From contig NZ_BAHC01000213.1 in assembly GCF_000298195.1 (NCBI RefSeq), positions 52,670 to 116,669 of the forward strand: a stretch of 64,000 nucleotides of DNA, written 5' to 3'. The notes beneath the pieces were generated by a model. It searched no databases and had not been told where the DNA came from. It saw only the letters and a program-made list of their open reading frames with translations. The first letter of the stretch is position 1; each line of letters begins with the position of its first letter. The position numbers were made by a program, and so were the translations under genes. Source of the DNA: Gordonia rhizosphera NBRC 16068. GTDB lineage: Bacteria > Actinomycetota > Actinomycetes > Mycobacteriales > Mycobacteriaceae. Below are positions 33,865 through 42,967 of this stretch, in pieces.

Positions 33865-33886
33865 GACACTATTGGACAAGTGTCAA
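33865..33886 (-). promoter_or_regulatory. Inverted repeat and -35 of the P450-tetR operon
   Basis: GACACTATTGGACAAGTGTC (33865-33884): 6-bp arms with an 8-bp centre, the size expected for a TetR dimer. On the minus strand it includes TTGACA (33886-33881), a consensus -35. This suggests autoregulation by the downstream TetR protein. Confidence 0.55.
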
Positions 33887-33985
33887 CCCCCTTCGTGGCG
33901 CTCGTGGGGTGTCGCCGAGGTGCGGTCGACGCTGGTGACGAAGGGTGCGGCGAGCGCAGACGGTTAGCTTCTCTAAGGTGGAGGG

Positions 33986-35335
33986 ATGATCAGTCCACCG
34001 ATGCCGCGGCGCGTCGCACTCATCTCCGTGCACACGTCACCGTTGGCTCAGCCGGGCACCGGGGACGCCGGGGGCATGAACGTGTACGTGTGGCAGACCG
34101 CGACGCGGCTGGCACGACGCGGGGTGGAGGTGGAGATCTTCACGCGCGCGACATCGTCGGCGGATGCCCCGGTCGTGCCCGCGGCGCCCGGAGTGACGGT
34201 CCGCAACGTCGTCGCCGGCCCGTTCGAGGGACTCGACAAGCGCGACCTCCCGGCCCAGTTGTGTGCCTTCACCTCGGGTGTTCTGCGCGTCGAGGCGATG
34301 CACAAACCGGGCTACTACGACCTGATCCACTCCCATTACTGGCTGTCGGGACAGGTCGGTTGGCTCGCGCGGGACCGCTGGGGTGTGCCGCTCGTACACA
34401 CCGCCCACACGCTCGCCGCGGTGAAGAACGCATTCCTGGCCAAGGGTGACACCGCCGAACCGATGCTGCGGGTGATCGGGGAGCAGCAGGTCGTCGACGA
34501 ATCCGACCGCATGGTGGTGAACACCGAGACCGAGGCCTACGAGCTGGTCTCGATGTACAACGCGGATCGCTCGCTGATCGACGTGGTCAACCCAGGGGCC
34601 GACCTCGAGATCTACTCGCCGGGGTCGCGCAGCCTCGCGCGGGCCGAACTCGGACTCGCCGACGACGAGATCGTGCTCACCTTCGTCGGCCGTATCCAGC
34701 CGCTCAAGGCCCCCGACGTCTTGTTGAGCGCAGCGGCCCCCATCATCGAACGGTCCCGGACGCAGGGCCGTAAGGTGCGCGTCCTCGTCGTCGGCGGGCC
34801 GTCGGGAACGGGCCTGGCGCAGCCGACCGCGCTGATCGACCTCACCGCCGAACTCGGGATCTCCGACGCGGTGACCTTCCTCCCGCCGCAGCCGTCGGAC
34901 CGCCTCGCCCAGGTCTACCGGGCCTCGGATGTGGTGGCGGTGCCCAGCTACTCCGAGAGCTTCGGCCTGGTCGCCATCGAGGCCCAGGCGTGCGGGACTC
35001 CGGTGGTGGCGGCCGATGTGGGCGGGCTGAGCGTCGCCGTGGCCGACGGCCACTCCGGTGTGCTCGTGGATGGGCACGACGTCGAGGACTGGACCGCGGC
35101 CCTCGACGGTCTGCTCGCGACGCCGGGCCGACTGGCCGCGCTCGCCGGCAACGCCCGCAACCATGCCGAACAGTTCTCCTGGGAGCACTCCGCGAGCCGG
35201 TTGCTGGCGTGCTACTCGGACGCCATGACCTCGTTCGCGGCTCGCAACCCGGGTTCCATCGCCGCCGCGTCGGTGCGCCGGAGCGCGCGCCCGTGGCGCC
35301 GGCACCGGACCAGGGTCCCCGCCGGACAAGGATGA
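33986..35335 (+). CDS. mshA: D-inositol-3-phosphate glycosyltransferase MshA (mycothiol synthesis)
   Basis: 449 residues of the GT4 fold. It matches M. tuberculosis MshA closely from memory: HTSPLAQPGTGDAGGMNVY, GPFEGLDKRDLPAQLCAF, HSHYWLSGQVGWLARDRW, HTAHTLAAVKNAFL, FVGRIQPLKAPD, YSESFGLVAIEAQACGTPVVA. It joins UDP-GlcNAc to inositol-3-phosphate, the first step of mycothiol synthesis. The next genes (ybjN, gpmA, senX3, regX3) follow Rv0487-Rv0491 order. Confidence 0.96.
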   Translation: MISPPMPRRVALISVHTSPLAQPGTGDAGGMNVYVWQTATRLARRGVEVEIFTRATSSADAPVVPAAPGVTVRNVVAGPFEGLDKRDLPAQLCAFTSGVLRVEAMHKPGYYDLIHSHYWLSGQVGWLARDRWGVPLVHTAHTLAAVKNAFLAKGDTAEPMLRVIGEQQVVDESDRMVVNTETEAYELVSMYNADRSLIDVVNPGADLEIYSPGSRSLARAELGLADDEIVLTFVGRIQPLKAPDVLLSAAAPIIERSRTQGRKVRVLVVGGPSGTGLAQPTALIDLTAELGISDAVTFLPPQPSDRLAQVYRASDVVAVPSYSESFGLVAIEAQACGTPVVAADVGGLSVAVADGHSGVLVDGHDVEDWTAALDGLLATPGRLAALAGNARNHAEQFSWEHSASRLLACYSDAMTSFAARNPGSIAAASVRRSARPWRRHRTRVPAGQG

Positions 35336-35339
35336 GCAC

Positions 35340-35948
35340 GTGAACCAGGCCCAGATCGTCGACCTTCTCGAGACCTCCCTGACCGAACGGGAGATTCCTT
35401 TCGGCCGCAAGGACTCCGGGGGCGCCCAAGCCGATCACCTCGTGCTCGAACTGCCCGGCGAGCGCAAACTCAAGACCACCGTGCTGCTCACCGCCGGCCC
35501 GCACGGGGTGCGCCTCGAGGCGTTCGTGTGCCGACGTCCCGACGAGAATGTCGAGGGCGTTTACCGTTTTCTGCTCAAACGCAACCGCCGGCTCTACGGC
35601 GTCGCCTACACCATCGACAACATCGGCGACATCTACCTGGTGGGCCGCATCTCCGGGGACGCGCTGAGCGCCGACGAACTCGACCGGGTGCTCGGCCAGG
35701 TCCTCGAGGCCGCCGACGGTGACTTCAACACCCTCCTCGAGATCGGGTTCGCGACCTCGATCCGGCGGGAGTGGGCGTGGCGGGTCTCGCGCGGGGAATC
35801 CCTACGAAACCTGCTCGCCTTCGAACACCTCATCGACAAGGACTCGCTGCCCGAGCCGGGTGAACCGCTGCCGGGAGAGAAGCGTGGATCGCTGCAGTCC
35901 CTCGGCGAGCGGGCCGACGACGCATCCGGTCCGATCGATCCGGAATGA
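35340..35948 (+). CDS. YbjN domain protein (Rv0487-like)
   Basis: 202 residues, GTG start four bases after the mshA stop. YbjN signature: KTTVLLTAGPHGVRLEAFVCRRP, YRFLLKRNRRLYGVAYTIDN, GDIYLVGRI. The family is a type III secretion chaperone-like fold of uncertain role. The invariable place behind mshA in Mycobacteriales suggests a link to mycothiol or envelope stress, but this is only context. Confidence 0.85.
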   Translation: MNQAQIVDLLETSLTEREIPFGRKDSGGAQADHLVLELPGERKLKTTVLLTAGPHGVRLEAFVCRRPDENVEGVYRFLLKRNRRLYGVAYTIDNIGDIYLVGRISGDALSADELDRVLGQVLEAADGDFNTLLEIGFATSIRREWAWRVSRGESLRNLLAFEHLIDKDSLPEPGEPLPGEKRGSLQSLGERADDASGPIDPE

Positions 35949-35966
35949 GTCGGAACGACGAGGCGA

Positions 35967-37379
35967 TCAACCCAGGTCCTCGAGGTGACTCTCGCCGACG
36001 TGTCGTCGGCGATACCAGTAGGTGACTGCCCACAGGACCACGCCGAGCACCAGCAGCCCGCCCGCGATCACGTATTGTTCGGCGTCGCGTCCGGTCACCG
36101 GCAGGGTCAGGTAACCGCAGGTGACCGCACCCAGCAAGGCGACCGGTATAGACGTGCGAAAGTGATTGTGTTCCACAGGTTTCCGGCGTAACACCAGGAC
36201 CGAGATGTTCACCACGGTGAACACCGCGACCAGGAGTAGTGCCGTCGTACCGCCGAGCAGGCCGACGATCGAGCTCTCCGGGTCCTCGCTGACGTAGACG
36301 AGCAGGCCCAGCGCGATTGCGGTGGTGACACCGATCGCCACCACCGGGGTGCGGCGATCCGGATGCACGTACGCCAGAAACGGAGGCAGCACACCCTGTT
36401 TCGCCATGCCGTACAGCAGCCGACTGGCCATCATCATGTTGATCAGCGCCGTGTTGGCGACCGCGAACATCGAGATCCACGGCAGCAGATCGGCCATCGG
36501 GAAATCGGGGGCGGCAGTCTGTACGACGTCGACGAGGGGCGTCTCGCTCTCGGCGAGAACCCCGACGGGCACGATCGCCACCGCGGCGATCGAGATCAGC
36601 ACGTAGATCACCGCGGTGATCCCCAGTCCGCCCAGCATCACCCTCGGGAAGATCCGCACCGGATCTTTGCACTCCTCGGCCATGTTGACCGAGTCCTCGA
36701 ATCCGACGAGCGCGAAGAAGGCCAGCGCCGTCGCCGCCGTGACCGCGACGAAGGCGTTCTTCTCGCCGGGGGTCTCGAAGGCGATCACCGCGTCCCAATG
36801 GGTCGCGTTCCCGCCGGCGATGAACCAGTAGCCGATGAAGATCACCATCAACAGGCCGGACAGTTCGACGAGGGTGAGCACCACGTTCGTGCCGACCCCC
36901 TCGGCGACGCCGCGGAAGTTGATGGCCATCACGACGAGTAGGAACGCGACGGCACCCAGCAGCAGGGCCGGATCGGTGGCGTCGGGGCTCTCGCCTCCGC
37001 CGAACGCGGTGAGCATGTTCACCGCGAACGCCCGCGACGCCGTCGTCGCCGACGTGATGCCCGAACTCATCACCGCGAACAACACGATGAAGGTGACGAA
37101 GTGCATGCCGAACGCCTTGTGCACGTACAGCGCGGCTCCGGCCGCCTGCGGGTATTTGGTGACCAGTTCCAGGTAGGAGAACGCGGTGAGGGTCGCGACG
37201 GCGAACGCGATCAGGAACGGCAGCCACGCGGCGCCGCCGCTTTCGCCGGCCACCTGGCCGGTGAGCGCGTAGATGCCGGTGCCCAGGATGTCGCCGACGA
37301 CGAAGAGCAGCAGCAGCTTCGGCCCGAGAACGCGTTTGAGTTCGGGTTCCCGGGCGCCGTTGTCGGCCTCGACGGTCAT
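35967..37379 (-). CDS. APC-family amino acid permease
   Basis: 470 residues with about 12 transmembrane helices. Signatures: VVGDILGTGIYALTGQVAG (about 28-46) and ALVGFEDSVNMAEECKDP (about 225-242), typical of cationic/broad amino acid transporters. It lies between ybjN and gpmA, where M. tuberculosis has a LysE-type exporter; the order differs here. Substrate unknown. ATG at 37379. Confidence 0.88.
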   Translation of the reverse strand: MTVEADNGAREPELKRVLGPKLLLLFVVGDILGTGIYALTGQVAGESGGAAWLPFLIAFAVATLTAFSYLELVTKYPQAAGAALYVHKAFGMHFVTFIVLFAVMSSGITSATTASRAFAVNMLTAFGGGESPDATDPALLLGAVAFLLVVMAINFRGVAEGVGTNVVLTLVELSGLLMVIFIGYWFIAGGNATHWDAVIAFETPGEKNAFVAVTAATALAFFALVGFEDSVNMAEECKDPVRIFPRVMLGGLGITAVIYVLISIAAVAIVPVGVLAESETPLVDVVQTAAPDFPMADLLPWISMFAVANTALINMMMASRLLYGMAKQGVLPPFLAYVHPDRRTPVVAIGVTTAIALGLLVYVSEDPESSIVGLLGGTTALLLVAVFTVVNISVLVLRRKPVEHNHFRTSIPVALLGAVTCGYLTLPVTGRDAEQYVIAGGLLVLGVVLWAVTYWYRRRHVGESHLEDLG

Positions 37380-37474
37380 GGTGCGAAGGTAAACCCGTCG
37401 CGAGGATCGCCGCATTCTGGTCGGCCTCTCGCGGGTTCCGGCAGACGCGGATCGACTGTGACAAACTGACACCC

Positions 37475-38221
37475 ATGAGCAACGGCACCCTCATTCTGAT
37501 GCGTCACGGCGAGAGCGAATGGAATGCGTCCAACCAGTTCACCGGCTGGGTCGATGTGGCGCTCACCGAGAAGGGCGAGGCCGAGGCCGTGCGTGCGGGG
37601 GAACTCCTCGTCGAGCACGACCTGCTCCCCGACATCCTCTACACCTCGGTGCTGCGTCGCGCGATCCAGACCGCGCAGATCGCCCTGGACAAGGCCGACC
37701 GGCATTGGATCCCCGTCAAGCGCGACTGGCGTCTCAACGAACGCCACTACGGGGCGCTGCAGGGGCTGAACAAGGCAGACACGCTCGAGAAGTACGGCCA
37801 GGAGCAGTTCATGCTGTGGCGCCGCAGCTACGACACGCCGCCCCCACCCATCGAGCCCGACGCCGAATACAGCCAGACCAACGATCCGCGCTATGCCGAT
37901 CTGGATCAGGTGCCGCTGACCGAATGCCTCAAGGACGTGGTCGCGCGGATGATCCCCTACTTCACCGAGACCATCGCCGCCGACATCAAAGCCGGCAAGA
38001 CGGTCCTCATCGCCGCGCACGGCAACTCGCTGCGCGCGCTGGTGAAATACCTCGACGACATCTCCGACGCCGACATCGCCGCGCTCAACATCCCCACGGG
38101 TAACCCGTTGCGCTACGACCTCGACGATGACCTCAAGCCGCTGAATCCGGGTGGTACCTACCTCGATCCGGAGGCGGCGGCCGCCGGCGCGGCAGCGGTC
38201 GCGGCCCAGGGGCAGAAGTGA
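37475..38221 (+). CDS. gpmA: 2,3-bisphosphoglycerate-dependent phosphoglycerate mutase
   Basis: 248 residues. Catalytic RHGESEWN (10-17) with phospho-His11, SVLRRAIQTA, LNERHYGALQG, and AAHGNSLRALVK with the second His. Glycolysis. Corresponds to gpm1 (Rv0489), just before senX3-regX3. Confidence 0.96.
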   Translation: MSNGTLILMRHGESEWNASNQFTGWVDVALTEKGEAEAVRAGELLVEHDLLPDILYTSVLRRAIQTAQIALDKADRHWIPVKRDWRLNERHYGALQGLNKADTLEKYGQEQFMLWRRSYDTPPPPIEPDAEYSQTNDPRYADLDQVPLTECLKDVVARMIPYFTETIAADIKAGKTVLIAAHGNSLRALVKYLDDISDADIAALNIPTGNPLRYDLDDDLKPLNPGGTYLDPEAAAAGAAAVAAQGQK

Positions 38222-38282
38222 ATCCGCACCTGTAATCAAAACATCATGGTCGTCTGGTGTGACCCGCGCTACATTGGATGCC

Positions 38283-38615
38283 ATGGTGAACGTCGGGCCT
38301 CTGCGGATCGATCATTCCCCTGCGCAGGAGCGGTACGAGGCGATTTTGAATTCTGATACATCCAGCGATTGGCCGGCCGATGACCGGGTCGTCGGGTATC
38401 TGGACTACGTCGCGGAGCCCTATCAGGTGGTACTGACCCACACTGTTGTCCACGAGCAATACAGTGGTCACGGCTATGCGGCGCAACTCGTGCGCGCCGT
38501 GCTCGACGACATCCGGCCATCCGGCAAGCAGGTCGTCCCGGTCTGCTCGTACGTGCAGTCGTTCATCGCGCAGCACCCGGAATACGCCGACATGGCGGTC
38601 CCCGTACCCCAGTGA
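38283..38615 (+). CDS. Small GNAT-type N-acetyltransferase (YidJ/CG-like)
   Basis: 110 residues. VGYLDYV, LTHTVVHEQYSGHGYAAQLVRAVLD (acetyl-CoA binding loop) and CSYVQSFIAQHPEY match the short Acetyltransf_CG family, which lacks the usual full GNAT fold. Substrate unknown. A TACATT box at 38270 would start a leaderless message at the ATG. Inserted between gpmA and senX3 relative to M. tuberculosis. Confidence 0.8.
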   Translation: MVNVGPLRIDHSPAQERYEAILNSDTSSDWPADDRVVGYLDYVAEPYQVVLTHTVVHEQYSGHGYAAQLVRAVLDDIRPSGKQVVPVCSYVQSFIAQHPEYADMAVPVPQ

Positions 38616-38667
38616 CGCCGGCCTCGTGACGCCCGCCCAGTGACGTCGGCCCCGTGATGTGAGCGCG
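38612..38667. repeat. 14-bp imperfect tandem repeat
   Basis: GTGACGCCGGCCTC, GTGACGCCCGCCCA, GTGACGTCGGCCCC and a loose fourth copy GTGATGTGAGCGCG follow one another from the stop codon of the GNAT gene. Confidence 0.6.
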
Positions 38668-38723
38668 GTGGACGCGGGCCCATGGCGGTCGGTGGTAGCA
38701 CGTGCGCGGGTGGGTTGGGTCCG

Positions 38724-38756
38724 CCGGGACGAACAACGTGTGAACGGCTGTGTAAC
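38724..38756 (-). promoter_or_regulatory. Three 11-nt direct repeats, candidate PHO/RegX3 box
   Basis: Read on the minus strand: GTTACACAGCC, GTTCACACGTT, GTTCGTCCCGG, exactly phased at 11 nt. Streptomyces PhoP boxes and mycobacterial RegX3 sites are made of 11-nt GTTCAnn repeats, so this is a candidate autoregulatory site upstream of senX3-regX3. Confidence 0.6.
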
Positions 38757-38771
38757 TTTCGCAACGAAAGT
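38755..38771. promoter_or_regulatory. Inverted repeat at the senX3 -35 position
   Basis: ACTTTCG-CAA-CGAAAGT, perfect 7-bp arms. It ends 23 bp before a TAAGCT -10 (38794-38799) and overlaps the last PHO-like unit by two bases. Confidence 0.5.
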
Positions 38772-38806
38772 GCGAGAGGTGTTTGGCGCGCCGTAAGCTT
38801 GGCCCC

Positions 38807-40246
38807 GTGACCGTTGCATTGGTAGTCGCGGCGATCGCGCTTGCAGCGGTCTGTGGGGCACTCCTGGGACTCGGCTGGCATGACCGGGAGAGAATCCTCC
38901 GGCGTGTGAGTTCCCCGGCGGCACTTCCGGTTCCCGAGACCGGTCCGTTCTCCACGGACATCGTGATGGCGCCGACGTCAGGCGCATCGACATCCCTTCC
39001 CGTCCCTGAGCATGACGCCGCGGCGGGTCCGGCGCGCAAACCGCGGGCCGTGGCCACGACCGCCGAGCTGCGTGCCGGCGACGTCGCGGTGACGACCGAC
39101 GACGGGCGAATGACCAAGGCCGGCCTGCTCAGCCTCATCATCCGCAACAGCGAGACCGGCGTCGCCGTCGTCGACCGGTTCCGCGACGTCGTGCTCTACA
39201 ACGAGCGGGCCACCGAACTGGGCATGGTGCGCGATCATCTCCTGGCCGACGCCGTGTGGGATGCGGCCAAGGAGGTCCTCGACACCGAAGCCGAGACCCG
39301 CTTCGAGTTCAGTCCGGAACCGACCGCGCTCGGGTTCATGTCCACCGGTCGTGCCGCGGCGCCGAGCGTCGAATCGGTGCGCTGCCTCGTCCGGCTCGTC
39401 GCCCACGACGACGAGCGCTACGCGGTCGTCTACGGCTCCGACGACACCGAGCACAGCCGGGTGGAGGCCACTCGCCGCGACTTCGTGGCCAACGTGTCGC
39501 ACGAACTCAAGACGCCCGTCGGGGCCATCGGGCTGCTGACCGAGGCGCTCCTGGAATCCTCCGACGACCAGCAGTCGGTCGAGTACTTCGGTCACCGCGT
39601 GCTGACCGAGGCCGACCGCATGGGCAAGATGGTCAACGAGCTCATCGCGCTGTCGCGGCTGCAGGGCGGCGAGACGGCGGTGTTCGAGACCGTCGAGATC
39701 GACGAACTCATCTCCGGCGCCATCGACACCGCGACGGTCAGTGCCGAGGCGGCCGGGATCACCTTGCAGATGGACACGCCGTCCGGTCTCGTGGTGCGCG
39801 GCGACCGCGTGCTGCTGATGACCGCACTGTCCAATCTGGTGGTCAACGCGATCGCCTACTCGCCGGCCAAGACGACGGTTTCGATCAGCCGCCGGGTCAC
39901 GGTCGCCGACGACGGGCGCCACATGGTGGCCATGGCCGTCACCGACCGCGGCATCGGCATCGCGGCCGACGACCAGGAACGCGTCTTCGAACGGTTCTTC
40001 CGGGTCGACAAGGCCCGCTCGCGGCTGACCGGGGGCACCGGCCTCGGACTGGCCATCGTCAAACACGTCGCCGCCAACCACGGCGGTTCGATCGGCCTGT
40101 GGAGCAAGCCCGGTACCGGCTCGACGTTCACCCTGTGCATCCCGCGGGATCTGACCCCCGAGATCGAGCCGGCCGACAGTGACAGCGATCCGTTGACCGC
40201 ACCGGCATCGGATCGTCCGAATCAACCAAAGGAATCTATTCGGTGA
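38807..40246 (+). CDS. senX3: Sensor histidine kinase SenX3
   Basis: 479 residues from a GTG. An N-terminal membrane helix (about 1-20) is followed by a long loop and a PAS-like domain (NSETGVAVVDRFRDVVLYNERA). HisKA has the phospho-His near residue 232 in VSHELKTPVGA, and the HATPase domain has SNLVVNAIAYSP and GGTGLGLAIVKHVAANHGG. It senses phosphate limitation, probably through the Pst/PhoU system, and phosphorylates RegX3. M. tuberculosis SenX3 is about 410 residues; the extra length lies in the loop after the first helix. The stop overlaps regX3 (GTGA). Confidence 0.93.
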   Translation: MTVALVVAAIALAAVCGALLGLGWHDRERILRRVSSPAALPVPETGPFSTDIVMAPTSGASTSLPVPEHDAAAGPARKPRAVATTAELRAGDVAVTTDDGRMTKAGLLSLIIRNSETGVAVVDRFRDVVLYNERATELGMVRDHLLADAVWDAAKEVLDTEAETRFEFSPEPTALGFMSTGRAAAPSVESVRCLVRLVAHDDERYAVVYGSDDTEHSRVEATRRDFVANVSHELKTPVGAIGLLTEALLESSDDQQSVEYFGHRVLTEADRMGKMVNELIALSRLQGGETAVFETVEIDELISGAIDTATVSAEAAGITLQMDTPSGLVVRGDRVLLMTALSNLVVNAIAYSPAKTTVSISRRVTVADDGRHMVAMAVTDRGIGIAADDQERVFERFFRVDKARSRLTGGTGLGLAIVKHVAANHGGSIGLWSKPGTGSTFTLCIPRDLTPEIEPADSDSDPLTAPASDRPNQPKESIR

Positions 40247-40929
40247 CGCACGTACTCATCGTCGAGGACGAGGAATCCCTGGCCGACCCCTTGGCCTTCC
40301 TGCTCCGCAAGGAGGGTTTCGAGGCCAGTGTGGTCAACGACGGCGCCCAGGCCCTGCCGACCTTCGACCGGGTCAGCCCCGACATCGTCCTACTCGATTT
40401 GATGCTGCCCGGCATGTCGGGGACCGAGATCTGCAAGGCGCTGCGCGCACGGTCGAGCGTCCCGGTGATCATGGTGACCGCACGCGACAGTGAGATCGAC
40501 AAGGTCGTCGGGCTCGAACTCGGCGCCGACGACTACGTGACCAAGCCCTACTCCGCCCGCGAACTGATCGCGCGCATTCGTGCCGTTCTGCGCCGCGGCG
40601 GCGAGGTCGGCGACGAGGAACTGTCCATCGGTGTCCTCGAGGAGGGCCCGGTCCGGATGGACGTCGAGCGTCACACCGTCGCGGTGAACGGGGATGCGAT
40701 CACCTTGCCGCTCAAGGAGTTCGACCTCCTCGAGTATCTGCTCCGCAACGCCGGCCGGGTGCTCACCCGCGGACAGCTGATCGATCGTGTCTGGGGCGCC
40801 GACTATGTCGGGGATACCAAGACCCTCGACGTGCACGTCAAACGGCTGCGGTCCAAGGTCGAACCCGACCCGGGTAACCCGAAGCATCTGGTGACGGTGC
40901 GCGGTCTGGGCTACAAGTTCGAGCCCTGA
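40243..40929 (+). CDS. regX3: Response regulator RegX3
   Basis: 228 residues. Receiver domain with acidic EDEE at 8-11, phospho-acceptor Asp52 in LLDLMLPGM, Thr in VTARDS, Lys in VTKPYS. The C-terminal OmpR-type winged helix has GRVLTRGQLIDRVWG and VKRLRSKVE. It controls phosphate-starvation genes. GTG start coupled to senX3. No MIRU-type repeats lie between the two genes, unlike M. tuberculosis. Confidence 0.95.
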   Translation: MTHVLIVEDEESLADPLAFLLRKEGFEASVVNDGAQALPTFDRVSPDIVLLDLMLPGMSGTEICKALRARSSVPVIMVTARDSEIDKVVGLELGADDYVTKPYSARELIARIRAVLRRGGEVGDEELSIGVLEEGPVRMDVERHTVAVNGDAITLPLKEFDLLEYLLRNAGRVLTRGQLIDRVWGADYVGDTKTLDVHVKRLRSKVEPDPGNPKHLVTVRGLGYKFEP

Positions 40930-40946
40930 CTGCAGCGCCCCGTCCC

Positions 40947-41810
40947 TCAGGCCTCGTCGTCCTCGATCAGTTCGTACTTGATGTCGGTTTCCCGACGATT
41001 CGTGGCGGCTGTGGTCGCGGGGTGAACGGCGATGAGCCCCAACCCGTTTCGGCGTCGGCAGGCCGCCGCGAGTTCGTTGTAGGCGGCCTGTCCGAGCAGT
41101 TCGATCAGTTCGGGCTCATAGGACTGCCACACCTGTGTGGCGCCGACATGGGCATCCGGCGACCCCGAGCAGTACCACTTGAGGTCGTGTCCGCCCTCGC
41201 CCCAACCGCGGCGGTCGTACTCGGTGATGGTGGTCCGGAGCACCTCGGTGCCGTCGGGACGGGTCACCCATTCCTGTTCGCGCCGGATCGGGAGTTGCCA
41301 GCACACGTCGGGTTTGACGGTCAGCGGCTCGATGCCGCGGCGCAACGCCATCGAGTGCAGGGCGCACCCGACACCCCCGGCGAAACCCGGTCGATTCAGG
41401 AAGATGCACGCGCCCTTGTGCTTTCGGGTCTTGAGTGCGGGCTCGTTGTCGAGGTCGCTCTCCTCGAGGTACCCGCGCGGCCCCAAGGGATCCTTGCCGG
41501 TTCCCTTCTTGTGGAACTCCCAGTCGTCCTCGGTGAGCATGGCCATCGCCTTGGCCAGCCGCTTGCGGTCGTCCTTGTCGGACAGGTAGGCGCCGTGGCT
41601 GCAGCAGCCGTCGTCCTCACGGCCCTCGATGATCCCCTGACACGCCGGCGTCCCGAAGACGCACGTCCAATGGGAGAGCAGCCAGGTCAGGTCCGCGGCG
41701 ATGACGTGTTCGGGGTTGTCGGGGTCGACGAACTCGAACCATTCGCGGGGGAAATCCAGATCGACCTCGGGCGCTGGCTTCATGCGCTTCGATGCTTTGG
41801 TGCGGGCCAC
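40947..41810 (-). CDS. Conserved Cys-rich protein, Rv0495c-like
   Basis: 287 residues (GTG start). A cysteine cluster CVFGTPACQG ... DDGCCSHGAYL (about 50-75) and further Cys/His at CIFLNRPG, GCALHSMAL and DVCWQLPI recall DUF3109/zinc- or iron-sulfur-binding folds. The protein is conserved at this place (after senX3-regX3, before ppx) in Mycobacteriales. Function unknown. Convergent with regX3 and divergent from ppx. Confidence 0.82.
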   Translation of the reverse strand: MARTKASKRMKPAPEVDLDFPREWFEFVDPDNPEHVIAADLTWLLSHWTCVFGTPACQGIIEGREDDGCCSHGAYLSDKDDRKRLAKAMAMLTEDDWEFHKKGTGKDPLGPRGYLEESDLDNEPALKTRKHKGACIFLNRPGFAGGVGCALHSMALRRGIEPLTVKPDVCWQLPIRREQEWVTRPDGTEVLRTTITEYDRRGWGEGGHDLKWYCSGSPDAHVGATQVWQSYEPELIELLGQAAYNELAAACRRRNGLGLIAVHPATTAATNRRETDIKYELIEDDEA

Positions 41811-41874
41811 ATGCCAACGGTAGCGGCATGACCGGTTGCCGCGACGACGAGCCGACGCACTATTGTTGGAGACC

Positions 41875-42855
41875 GTGCGTCTAGGAGTGCTCGACGTGGG
41901 CAGCAACACGGTCCACCTGCTGGTGGTCGACGCCCATCGAGGCGGCCACCCATCCCCCATGAGTTCCACCAAATCGGTCCTGCGGCTCGCCGAGCAGATC
42001 GACGACGACGGCCGGCTCTCGGATCGGGCCGCCCGCAAGCTCGTCGAGTCCATCGACGAGTTCACCCACATCGCGTCGTCGTCGGGGTGTGAGCAGGTGA
42101 TGGCGTTCGCCACCTCGGCGGTCCGCGACGCCGTCAACAGCGACGAGGTCCTCGCCGACGTCGCGCACAAGACGGGTGTGGCGGTGGAGGTGCTGTCGGG
42201 TCCCGACGAGGCGCGGCTCACCTCGCTGGCGGTACGCCGGTGGTACGGCTGGAGCGCCGGGCGCATCCTGGCCCTCGATATCGGCGGTGGGTCGCTGGAG
42301 ATGTCCAACGGTGTCGACGAGGAGCCCGACGTCGCGCTGTCGCTGCCGCTGGGTGCGGGCCGGCTGACCCGCGAGTGGTTGCCCGGCGACCCGCCGGACC
42401 GTCGTCGGGTGTCCGTGCTGCGGGACTGGCTCGACGCCGAGCTCCGCCCGTCGGCCAAGGAGCTCACCGACCCGGGTAAACCGGATCTGGCGGTGGGCAC
42501 GTCCAAGACCTTCCGTAGCCTGGCCCGCCTGACCGGTGCCGCCCCGTCGAATGCCGGTCCGCGCGTGCAGCGGCGGCTCACCGCGAGCGGGCTGCGTCAG
42601 CTGATCTCGTTCATCTCCCGGATGACCCGTGACGACCGGGCCGAACTCGAGGGGGTCAGCGCCGACCGTGCCGGACAGCTGGTGGCCGGCGCACTTGTGG
42701 CCGAGGCGGCGATGCGGGCGCTGTCGGTCGATACACTTGAGATCTGTCCATGGGCACTGCGTGAAGGGGTCATCCTGCGTCGACTCGACGCGGAGCCCCC
42801 GCAGACCGCGGAGAACGGTGTCGGAACGGGGGGCGCCGGCCACGTCGTTGGATGA
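41875..42855 (+). CDS. ppx1: Ppx/GppA-type exopolyphosphatase
   Basis: 326 residues of the ASKHA fold: LDVGSNTVHLLV, AFATSAVRDA, LDIGGGSLEMS, LPLGAGRLTREWL. It hydrolyses polyphosphate ends or (p)ppGpp. Matches Rv0496, next to the phosphate-sensing system. GTG start with a TATTGT -10 about 9 bp upstream, suggesting a leaderless message. Confidence 0.9.
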   Translation: MRLGVLDVGSNTVHLLVVDAHRGGHPSPMSSTKSVLRLAEQIDDDGRLSDRAARKLVESIDEFTHIASSSGCEQVMAFATSAVRDAVNSDEVLADVAHKTGVAVEVLSGPDEARLTSLAVRRWYGWSAGRILALDIGGGSLEMSNGVDEEPDVALSLPLGAGRLTREWLPGDPPDRRRVSVLRDWLDAELRPSAKELTDPGKPDLAVGTSKTFRSLARLTGAAPSNAGPRVQRRLTASGLRQLISFISRMTRDDRAELEGVSADRAGQLVAGALVAEAAMRALSVDTLEICPWALREGVILRRLDAEPPQTAENGVGTGGAGHVVG

Positions 42856-42967
42856 CCGAATGGTTTGGATGACCAGGTCGATCGACGGCCGTGCAGGACA
42901 CCCCGGACGCACAAACGAGGATGCCCCGAGAGGGGCGGATTGACCGCGAGGACGGAGAGCGCACTGT

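Noticed and set aside
40230..40250. MIRU-type repeats between senX3 and regX3
   Set aside because: The genes overlap by 4 bp here, so there is no room for them.
41811..42581. N-terminal extension of the Rv0495c-like gene across ppx
   Set aside because: Antisense to ppx with Ser/Arg-rich translation; GTG at 41810 gives the family length.
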